DNA of 64,000 nt, from positions 25,422,236-25,486,235 of the forward strand of contig NC_054704.1 in NCBI RefSeq assembly GCF_016097555.1, given 5' to 3'. The notes under the pieces were generated by a model that saw only the letters and a program-made list of their open reading frames with translations, was not told the DNA's origin and did no database searches. A program made the position numbers and the translations under genes. This document shows positions 55,896 to 64,000 of the stretch, one piece after another; position 1 is the first letter of the stretch; each line of letters begins with the position of its first letter. Origin of the DNA: Gigantopelta aegis. Its lineage: Eukaryota; Mollusca; Gastropoda; Neomphalida; Peltospiridae.

Positions 55896-56391
55896 TTAAT
55901 GCCTAATATGCCATTTGTGTGGGTTGTTTTTGGGTTTTTTTTGCATTACCGGTACTCAAAATGTTAACTCTTTTGTCGTGACCACAGCAAAATGTACTGC
56001 CTACAGATTTCATATCCAAGCTGTCCAATCTTTTTATGGTTATCCTCTAAATGACTATTTAGCATATCATGGCAAGCGTATCGGATATGGATATTAATTA
56101 TGTAGATCTATATACAAATCTAATATTAATCTATAATGACAAAACCGATTTGGACCAGGACCGTTTTGCAATACAAATACAAATTTTAAAGTGGTAAAAT
56201 TCTTTGGACGGCGATCTCAACTAATCAAATTATTGGAGCGGCGGCCGCCGCCCCTACCGCCCCAATTCCGGCGGCCATGCAATAATATACAAAAAGTTTC
56301 TTAAAATTATTAATCATTACATAAATACGATCGTAACACCAATGACAGTGAATAAACCTACTTTTACATTTTGACAACACATTCATGACAT

Positions 56392-56781
56392 TTAAAGGGA
56401 CATTCCTGAGTTTTCTGCATTGTAAGATGTTTCCGACTTATAAAATATTTCTACGATTAAACTTACATATTAAATATATTTTCTTGTTTAGAATATCAGT
56501 GTCTGTATATTCAATGTGTTTCTGGTCGTCTTAATATTTGTAAAAAACCCAAAATGGATTTTGTCTTCAAATAATTTCGTACGTACGAAAAACAATATTT
56601 TAGGAAATAAAATGAAATTTAACTTAGTACAAATATTAGAACGGTCAGAAACACGTTTAAAATACAGCTACTAATATTTTATGCATAAAAATATATTTGA
56701 TATGTAATTACAATCGTTAAAAAGTCTCTGTTAGTCGATAACATCTTAAAAATTGCAGCAAACTCAGGAATGTCCCTTTAA
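56392..56781. mobile_element. 390-bp palindromic TTAA-ended MITE (reference copy)
   Basis: TTAAAGGGACATTCCTGAGT at the left and AACTCAGGAATGTCCCTTTA plus A at the right. The two halves are loosely complementary throughout around a centre TCGTACGTACGA near 56575. Related: 26633-26959, 46910-47085, 48230-48396. No coding capacity; mobilised in trans by a TTAA-targeting transposase (inference). Confidence 0.92.
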
Positions 56782-56842
56782 AGAAAACTATTCACAACTT
56801 TTCATATGACGATATGTCTGATGTTTTTGACAAATAAGTTCG

Positions 56843-57211
56843 ATGGCCGATATCTACCGGTGGAATGTTTCATCCATGCAGAGAGCATTTAGTTTCTTTT
56901 GTTTTCTCATAAGTATATACAGTAACACCAATGACATAAAACTCCAGGGACAAGCTTATATTGCCCACTATCTTTTGAATACGGAAAATATTTACAAGAT
57001 TCCTTCTTTAGTTAGTAAGTCAGCCATCAGTACGTATTACATTAAAGGTATTCACTGTTATGTCAAGATTATGTTATATATTTTAACAGTGCATGTTATG
57101 TATAGTGTTGTGCTTGGGACAGGTAACACCAATGACATTTTTACACTAATCTCGAATAAAATCTCTATCAAAGCTGATTACCAGAGAGAACAAAATGCTA
57201 TGACAGGGTGA
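56843..57211 (+). other. 122-codon AT-rich ORF, probably not a gene
   Basis: Starts MADIYRWNVSSMQRAF. Ile/Tyr/Asn-rich with two hydrophobic patches. It holds two copies of AACACCAATGACAT, also seen near 56336. Composition follows the local AT bias and no homologue is recognised. Confidence 0.15.
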
Positions 57212-57297
57212 TATTATTAATAAGGTATCGTTACAGACAACAAATTTTGTTTTCTATATATAAATAAAAAAAAGAAATTGTGCAGGGACATAAAAGT

Positions 57298-57542
57298 CAG
57301 GCGCGTGTGCAGGGGGGGGGTTGAGGGTCGAACCCCCCGCTCAAGGCGAAACAAATTTTCATATCCCGATTTTTTACATTCCTGTGAAAGCAGAAAACAG
57401 CAGAAAACACCTCAGAATAGCCCTAGAAGGGGTAAATTTTTCAAAATGTTCGGGGGGGGAGGGCCTTCTAGACCCACCGCCACGGGCTTCGCCAGACACC
57501 TCGACCCCCCCCCCCCTGCAAAATTTCCTGCGCACGCCCCTG
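57298..57542. mobile_element. 245-bp TIR element (GTGTGCAGGG family)
   Basis: CAGGCGCGTGTGCAGGGGGG at the left and GCAAAATTTCCTGCGCACGC, then CCCTG at the right. The Pro/Arg-rich frames here come from its GC-rich ends. Same family as the insert in the SINE at 33520. Confidence 0.8.
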
Positions 57543-57914
57543 AAAAGTGACACCAAATAGAGTATACTATCCCAAATGAGCAGTATATTAATCACGAAAC
57601 CGAAAGTAGAAGCACATACGAAGAAATGGTGAACAGGCCAGGTTCTTTGTCTATATAATTGAGCTGATTTAGGTGACACTAATATTGTTCTAAATTCGTA
57701 CATGTAAAAGGACTGCCACTTTTATAACAGGCACCAATACATCAGCAAGAAACCTTTTATGTAAACGGAAAGACGGCCTAAGTAAGGGCAGAATTGTAAA
57801 TCTATACGTGCAAGAAAATTGAAATAGCATTTCAAACAAGGAACTAAAGGCCTAACTTCACATCAGATCATTTGGAACTGATTTGTGAGTATAGATAAAT
57901 GGCTTGGAACCTTA

Positions 57915-59104
57915 AAGGCGCTCTGTCACGGATGGTTGACCTAATTAATGACCTAACAAAGTATTATCTTAAAATATATACATTTGATTTGTCGCTAAAA
58001 GTACATTATTTAACCATCTGAATAAATACCATAACCCACTAATTACTGATATTTTGTAAAAATAATTGAATTATGTCAACGGTCCATAATTCAGGGGAAA
58101 ATAACGGCTATTTGGAGCGAAGAGGTGTGACGTATTATTTTTGTCTGTGCAGGCACATACCCATCTCCTTTACAAGCAATTTTTTTTTTTATGATACATT
58201 TTTCAGGGGACCCCTCACCGTAAACTTCGCTCGCCCCCATGTAGACCCCCTCCCCATGCTAAAATCCCTGCACACGCGTCTGCAATGGTACTGTGTACGG
58301 AGCTCCATAAAAAAAAAAAAACCCAACAAAAACAAACACAAACTAACAACAAACAAATTAAACAACAAAATAACCCTCGCTCCCCCCTCATCCCCCCCAA
58401 ATAAAAAAATTAAAATAAATAATAATAATAATCGCTTGCTGAATCCCCTGCTGGAGCAAATATTGTTTTCTGGGTTTTTTTTCCCGATAATTGTCTGGCA
58501 GAGCGTGTCACCCCCTATAAACATTGCTAACCTCAGTCTAGACCCCCATGCTAAAATTCCTGCACATGCGCCCGCAGTGGTCCTGTGTACGATAGCTCCG
58601 TAAACCCCCCCCCCCAAAAAAAAAACCCCACCCCAATAATAAAAACAATAAAAAATAGAAATAAACCAAAAAAATAAATAAATAAAACAAATAATAATAA
58701 TAAACAAAAATCGTGAGTTTATGTTCCAACTATTATTTTATTTCAGTGTATTTTCCGGGTGAGTTTTTTCGGGTTTTTTAGGGAGGGTGTCAAGAAATAA
58801 TATTTTAAAATTATTTTAAAGTCTCTAGGGCGGCCGTACACTGTATATACAATTCAAAGGTACTTTACACAACTGTCTTATATATAGCCTCATCAATACT
58901 CAGTTTTGTCGTACGTTTCAGACTCCTAATAAAAGAGTTACAATTTTTAAAAATGAAGCTACTCACAGGTTCTCTTGGGATTCCCTCAATCATGGTTCAA
59001 TTAAAATGTTTTGGGTGATACAATAGCGAGGTTAATGTAATTGTCATTTATAATCCATATTTAGAGAAATAAGGCCCACTAAATCAGTGATTGAGCACCT
59101 TTAA
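57915..59104. mobile_element. Possible TTAA-ended element with internal insertions
   Basis: TTAAAGGCGCTCTGTCACGG at the left and TCAGTGATTGAGCACCTTTA plus A at the right are partial inverted repeats. The middle (58140-58740) is taken up by GTGCAGG-family pieces and A-rich/C-rich runs. The pairing is imperfect, so the outer element is tentative. Confidence 0.45.
58240..58630. repeat. Duplicated GTGCAGG-family fragment
   Basis: ATGCTAAAATCCCTGCACAC, GGTACTGTGTACGGAGCTCC (58256-58307) recurs as ATGCTAAAATTCCTGCACAT, GGTCCTGTGTACGATAGCTC (58549-58597). Each copy is followed by a homopolymer-rich A/C tract. Confidence 0.85.
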
Positions 59105-59282
59105 TAATTCTTGGGTATACCAGTATGCAAATTTCAACATGCACATACCGTAAAATATTTCTTCCCGAAGCGAAGCATGAATTTATCCAACAGTTACTTA
59201 ATATACTCTTACTCTCATGTAACATTTTGTAATGCTCTGACCACTTCTAAAACCTATAGAACTATGTAATGCTTATTCTATA

Positions 59283-59426
59283 CACTGGCGTAGGAAGCTG
59301 GGGGCAAGGAGAGCATGTGCCCCTCCCCACACTTTTCAGATATTTTGCTTTATAGTTTGCTTTATAAGTGTATAAATATAAAAGTGTGCCCCCCACACAC
59401 ACTTTTGGCACCTTCCTATGCTCGTG
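59283..59426. mobile_element. 144-bp MITE-like element
   Basis: CACTGGCGTAGGAAGCTGGG at the left; CACCTTCCTATGCTCGTG at the right (12 of 15 terminal bases pair). GTGTGCCCCCCACACACACT in the interior also pairs with GTGCCCCTCCCCACAC. Confidence 0.65.
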
Positions 59427-59794
59427 CTATTTTCTCTCATCTTCGCTTGCATTTAACAATTGGTAATAATTAATATATGATGTGAATGCTGGTCAAGTCA
59501 CCTCAAAACCAAATCGCCCCCACCATCTCACCTTTGATGTCATATTAATGTGAGATGGTGACGTGAGGTCATTAGACACAATTTTAAATTAATATTTTGT
59601 TTTTAAAACCTTCATTATAAAAGCTATCTTGTTAATTTGTTGTGTTAAATTTTATTTAACACATGAAACAAACACGGCAAATATGATAGTGTAGTTTATT
59701 TATAATAAAATGGTCAAATAAAAAAGTTACTTGTTGAGCCATTTTTGTTTGTTCGTGTAAAATAATGGTTTATTTACCGAATGAATGAGAGAAA

Positions 59795-59994
59795 AAGACT
59801 CCATCATATGCAGTCATGTGGGATAGAAAAAGTACACCTTCGGTGGTAAAAATTTCAACCATGGGACTCAGCAAGCCTCATCCCAGGTCAAAATTTCAAC
59901 CATGGGACTCAGCAAGCCTCATCCCAGGTCAAAATTTCCACCACCTGGGGTGTACTTTTTCTATCCCACATGACCACATATGATATGGAGTCTT
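59795..59994. repeat. 200-bp palindrome with internal 41-bp tandem duplication
   Basis: AAGACTCCATCATATGCAGT, CATGTGGGATAGAAAAAGTA at the left pairs with TACTTTTTCTATCCCACATG, ACCACATATGATATGGAGTC at the right. In the loop, CAACCATGGGACTCAGCAAG, CCTCATCCCAGGTC occurs twice at a 41-bp period. Confidence 0.9.
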
Positions 59995-60012
59995 ATAGTC
60001 CTTCCCACAGAG

Positions 60013-60206
60013 AATGCCTTTTTTTCATACTATGGAATTTACTACAATTAAGTTATTTATTTTCTGAACCGATTGTTTTCTAAATTTCACACGAAATAGT
60101 GGTGGGTTTTGTTTTTTCTCAAAACACTTTTACTTTTGTTCTTACGTCAAACCAAACTAGAATTATTAAATTTGTTTAATTTTGTAGGAGAATGGGATGG
60201 ACTATA
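60013..60206. repeat. Duplicated 200-bp segment, copy 2
   Basis: Partner of 55345-55552. It ends about 65 bp upstream of the start codon at 60271, so it may form part of that gene's promoter region. Confidence 0.8.
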
Positions 60207-60270
60207 GTTTGTTTTTCTAGGGTTTAGCAACCCAGTGTTGACTTCAAAAATAGCTGAATACTAGAACAAG

Positions 60271-63200
60271 ATGGACTCTAATTCACAACCGGAATCATCT
60301 GAAAACCAAGCTGTACAAGAAAGTAAGTTTATTAAGGAAAACACTACAGCAACTAATACGATTGTTTAGCAAGCAAAATATATATAAACATTCATTCATT
60401 TATTTCAACTTATTTTCGAGTTATATCCAATTGAGGTTCAAGCACGCTGTCCTGGGCACACCTCAGCTGTCTGTAATGTCTGTCCAGGACAGAGGGTTAG
60501 TTGTTAGTGGTTAGCGAGAGAGAGAAGAGGATGTAGTGGTCATTAAAACTCGCTCTGGGTGGGAGCCGGTACTGGGTTGCAAAGACCTTTTATATGTGTA
60601 TTCCTATAGACAGAAGACCTTGACATAAAACAAATTGTGGGGAGTGATTAATTGCTCTCCTAACTAAAATTATGGGGAGCCATTTAACATATTACCATAC
60701 CGATATCATATAAATTCACCTGCTGATTAATTGCTCTCCTAAGATTATGGGGAGCCATTTAACATATTACCATACCGATATCATATAAATTCACCTGCTG
60801 ATTAATTGCTCTCCTAAGATTATGGGGAGCCATTTAACATATTACCATACCGATATCATATAAATTCACCTGCTGATTAATTGCTCTCCTAAGATTATGG
60901 GGAGCCATTTAACATATTACCATACCGATATCACATAAATTCACCTGCTGATTAATTGCTCTCCTAAGATTATGGGGAGCCATTTAACATATTACCATAC
61001 CGATATCATATAAATTCACATGCTGATTAATTGCTCTCCTAAGATTATGGAGAGCCATTTAACATATTACCATACCGATATCATATAAATTCACCTGCTG
61101 ATTAATTGCTCTCCTAAGATTATGGGGAGCCATTTAACATATTACCATACCGATATCATATAAATTCACCTGCTGATTAATTGCTCTCCTAAGATTATGG
61201 GGAGCCATTTAACATATTACCATACCGATATCATATAAATTCACCTGCTGATTAATTGCTCTCCTAAGATTATGGGGAGCCATTTAACATATTACCATAC
61301 CGATATCATATAAATTCACCTGCTGATTAATTGCTCTCCTAAGATTATGGGGAGCCATTTAACATATTACCATACCGATATCATATAAATTCACCTGCTG
61401 ATTAATTGCTCTCCTAAGATTATGGGGAGCCATTTAACATATTGCCATACCGATATCATATAAATTCACCTGCTGATTAATTGCTCTCCTAAGATTATGG
61501 GGAGCCATTTAACATATTACCATACCGATATCATATAAATTCACATGCTGATTAATTGCTCTCCTAAGATTATGGGGAGCCATTTAACATATTACCATAC
61601 CGATATCATATAAATTCACCTGCTGATTAATTGCTCTCCTAAGATTATGGGGAGCCATTTAACATATTACCATACCGATATCATATAAATTCACCTGCTG
61701 ATTAATTGCTCTCCTAAGATTATGGGGAGCCATTTAACATATTACCATACCGATATCATATAAATTCACATGCTGATTAATTGCTCTCCTAAGATTATGG
61801 GGAGCCATTTAACATATTACCATACCGATATCATATAAATTCACCTGCTGATTAATTGCTCTCCTAAGATTATGGGGAGCCATTTAACATGTTACCATAC
61901 CGATATCATATAAATTCACCTGCTGATTAATTGCTCTCCTAAGATTATGGGGAGCCATTTAACATATTACCATACCGATATCATATAAATTCACCTGCTG
62001 ATTAATTGCTCTCCTAAGATTATGGGGAGCCATTTAACATATTACCATACCGATATTATATAAATTCACATGCTAAGAGGAGCTAAAAATTACTCTTCTT
62101 GAACTAGTCTCAGAGGAGTGGGAGTGATATAGCTCCCCTTATGTGACAAGGTCTTAGACAGGAAAGCACATACCACATATTTTGGTAAAATACAAGACAT
62201 GAGGTTTTGGCTGGGACAGGAAAATCCATTAGTCTAGGTCTTCCAAGAGAAAATCAATCTGACAACATGCTTTACTTTACCACTGGGCTACATACTGCCT
62301 TATCTAGTATAAGAAACCATAAATGTGGTATTTGGTGAAAAGTCACATTTTCACTGTATTTCAGTTATAGTGAAAATATAGAAATCGTATTTATATTTTT
62401 GTGAACAAATTCATGATTTAATTATCTCCCTTGTAAATGATTATGTTTTAATTATTGAGGTTAGTGTCGCTTGTTCGTGAGTGTAAGTTAAAGAACAACT
62501 TGGTGTTTGATTTGTTTTGTTTTTGTGGATTATTTTGGAGGATTGCTTTGTCAGGTATATTAAATAAATATTAATTTAATAATTAAATAAAGGTATTTTT
62601 TATTCAATAGTCCATGGTCAAGAAATTTGTTTTTGAAAATTTCCAATGAAAATTTCCAATGTAACATGGTGTTACATGTTATCGATAGGATAAGCGAAAG
62701 ATATTAACAAAAAGCAAAAGTTATTGTCAAAAATTAGGAAAGATGTTTTTTCGAATACGATGTCAACTTGTGATATGTGAAAACCATATCTTCACTCATT
62801 CAGTAAATCCTTGTCCGGATCATATCTTGCAGATGCTTACAGGACCATCAAACCTCACATGTAGGAGCAACTTGGGAAAATGGTGTGTCACATACTATTA
62901 CTAGGTCACTGTGACCTAATTTTCATGATCTACTGCACACAACAGTAAATCCTTGTCCGGATCATATCTAGCATACAGATGCATACAAGACCATCAAACC
63001 TCACATGTTGGAACAACTTGGGATGGTGGTGTGTCACATACAATTACTAGGTCACTGTGATACAAATAAATCAAATTCTATACTCACATAATTAGCATTG
63101 AATCATACCCATAACAAATTCATTGATTTCAATGGTTTTCCAACAAACTCCTGACAGGCGTATCATATCATGTACCTCACCGGTACTCTTGTTTTAACAT

Positions 63201-63585
63201 GGTATAATTCAGGACTCACCCTGCCCTTTGCCAAATTAGCCAATTGCTAATTTTTATGTAAAATGACTATATTTACTATTTCTTTTATATATATATTTTT
63301 AATTAACCATTTTGAAATCATGTTCAAGAAAATAGTCTACATACATGTATCCAGTATTTAAAAATTGGCTTAAACTAAGTTTTCTCCAGCCTGAACACTG
63401 GGTATTTATTTGTAGGTGAGGATCATCAACATGTTACTCAGTCCCAAGAAATGGTTGTGGGAGAAACCAGTGAAAGAGAGGATTGGTGTCTTGGTGAAGG
63501 ATCTGACGATAACAAGGCTGTACCACAGGAGCCAGAAGAAAAAACAGTTTACAGTGGTCTTATGTTTAATAATATAAAATATTAG
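60271..63585 (+). CDS. Predicted two-exon gene, small acidic protein
   Basis: Exon 1 60271-60322 starts ATG (MDSNSQPESSENQAVQE) and ends one base into a codon at a perfect donor GTAAGT. Exon 2 63416-63585 follows acceptor GGTATTTATTTGTAG, completes the split codon (A|GT, Ser) and runs 55 more codons to TAG. Together 73 residues, rich in Glu, Gln, Ser and Asp, with EREDWCLGEGSDDNKA and a C-terminus VYSGLMFNNIKY. No domain, signal peptide or membrane span; probably intrinsically disordered. An AATAAA lies near 63686, about 100 bp after the stop. The 3.1-kb intron holds two SINEs and the minisatellite TIR element. It could be the 5' end of a longer gene if an unseen donor lies in exon 2. The exact phase match and strong splice sites are the main support. 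Confidence 0.5.
60388..60580 (-). mobile_element. SINE, B-type, head missing
   Basis: Reverse orientation: AGTTATATCCAATTGAGGTT (tail), GCACACCTCAGCTGTCTGTA, CTCGCTCTGGGTGGGAGCCG, ending at TACTGGGTTGC. The A-type SINE starts directly after it. Confidence 0.88.
60614..62155. mobile_element. TIR element carrying an internal minisatellite, 6-bp target duplication
   Basis: Ends AAGACCTTGACATAA (left) and TTATGTGACAAGGTCTT (right, complement AAGACCTTGTCACATAA). Direct repeats AGACAG flank it at 60608-60613 and 62156-62161. Inside, GGGGAG-type motifs follow each TIR (GTGGGGAGTGAT; complement of the right side GGGGAGCTATATCACTCCC). About 1,430 bp of the interior is the 75-bp array. No transposase, so non-autonomous. 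The superfamily is unclear; 6-bp duplications are uncommon among DNA transposons. Confidence 0.85.
60639..62070. repeat. 75-bp minisatellite, 18 units plus a variant first unit
   Basis: Unit TGCTGATTAATTGCTCTCCT, AAGATTATGGGGAGCCATTT, AACATATTACCATACCGATA, TCATATAAATTCACC. Units begin at 60721, 60796, 60871 and so on to 61996. The first unit (from about 60639) has a 5-6-bp insertion (CTCCTAACTAAAATTATGGG). Units are almost identical; single-base variants recur (CACATGCTG instead of CACCTGCTG before 61021, 61546, 61771 and at the array end). Each unit can form a GCTCTCC / GGGGAGC stem with a 9-nt loop (one G-T pair). Confidence 0.95.
62801..63068. repeat. 142-bp tandem repeat, about 1.9 copies
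   Basis: CAGTAAATCCTTGTCCGGAT starts at 62801 and again at 62943. Shared: GACCATCAAACCTCACATGT, GGTGTGTCACATAC, ATTACTAGGTCACTGTGA. Located in the intron of the two-exon gene. Confidence 0.9.
63212..63260. mobile_element. MITE left-end fragment, TCAGGGCTAGCTCTG family
   Basis: TCAGGACTCACCCTGCCCTT, TGCCAAATTAGCCAATTGCT compares with TCAGGGCTAGCTCTGCCACT, TGCCAAATTCACCAATTGCG at 45427. The right half is absent. Confidence 0.65.
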
Positions 63586-64000
63586 CAGTGATGATTTTGT
63601 TTTGTTATTTGTAGATCAATTTTTACCAAAAGAGACATCACTGCTCAAACAAAATCACCTAGTGTCGCATAATCTACATACACATAAATAAAAATGTATG
63701 TAACTGAATAATGGTCATTTCATTTGGTTAACCTTCACTCACAGGCCAAAATCACCTGTTATAATAATTCATATAATACTTGTATGAGTAATGTGAACAT
63801 TTTATTTGTCCATAATGCATATGTTTATATATGTATATATAAACCACAATGCATCGAGAGTGATTGGATACTCAGAAGCATATGGAGACACGTAAATGGA
63901 ATTGGCACAACCTATTTGCATAGAAAGTTACTGTTAAGATTGTGCATTGTAGTGTATGTTTACATATATGCACATTGAGTATAGACATTTTCATTTCAAA

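Larger units (their letters stand above)
60581..62297 (-). mobile_element. SINE, A-type, split by a 1.54-kb element
   Basis: Left piece 60581-60613 (AGACCTTTTATATGTGTATT, CCTATAGACAG); right piece 62156-62297 (AGACAGGAAAGCACATACCA, GGCTGGGACAGGAAAATCCA, CTTTACCACTGGGCTACATA). Removing the insert and one AGACAG restores a normal A-type body (consensus CAGACAGGATAGCACATACC). Confidence 0.85.

Noticed and set aside
58073..58707. Frames of 172-176 codons on both strands
   Set aside because: Driven by poly-A/poly-C tracts and MITE ends; Lys/Asn or Phe/Leu runs, no motif.
60639..62070. Regular 75-bp spacing as a CRISPR array
   Set aside because: Units are contiguous without variable spacers and the DNA is animal; it is a minisatellite.

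Overview
The window looks like nuclear DNA of a mollusc, probably a gastropod. It is AT-rich and gene-poor, and packed with tRNA-derived SINEs, palindromic MITEs, Tc1-type transposons, microsatellites and long G or C runs. The SINEs are of a kind I associate with molluscan genomes. The species cannot be named from the sequence. There are no bacterial operons, rRNA genes, free-standing tRNA genes or CRISPR arrays.

Only one host gene is certain: an intronless 335-codon PAQR / membrane progestin receptor-like CDS at 36221-37228 (+). Two spliced genes were put together by reading splice sites and frames. The first is a minus-strand gene with at least seven phase-compatible exons from 14356 down to 3769 (about 279 codons, 5' end not found, product not recognised). 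The second is a two-exon plus-strand gene at 60271-63585 encoding a 73-residue acidic protein. Weaker candidate exons lie at 370-447 (-), 514-601 (-), 14706-14732 (-), 15862-15987 (+) and 27445-27579 (+).

Layout. 0-16 kb holds a duplicated GGAT microsatellite block, a CA array, a 65-bp minisatellite, several SINEs and the minus-strand gene. 16-24 kb holds a retroelement 3' end, a decayed Tc1-like element with its TIRs (17531-19400), a pogo-like MITE and a second Tc1-like element with an intact DD34E transposase (22043-23068). 24-36 kb holds SINEs and several palindromic elements, including TTAA-ended MITEs and a SINE split by a small insertion. 36-41 kb holds the PAQR gene and a long repeat-poor 3' flank. 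41-60 kb is dense in MITEs, SINEs and homopolymers and contains one unexplained CpG-rich island (52.48-53.23 kb). 60-64 kb holds the two-exon gene; its 3.1-kb intron carries a SINE interrupted by a 1.54-kb TIR element that is mostly an 18-19-copy 75-bp minisatellite.

The repeats allow relative dating: SINEs with clean 11-13-bp target duplications, MITEs cut by SINEs, and SINEs cut by TIR elements. The most notable object is the minisatellite-bearing TIR element at 60614-62155 with its 6-bp target duplication. All reading was by eye; no alignment or database search was run.
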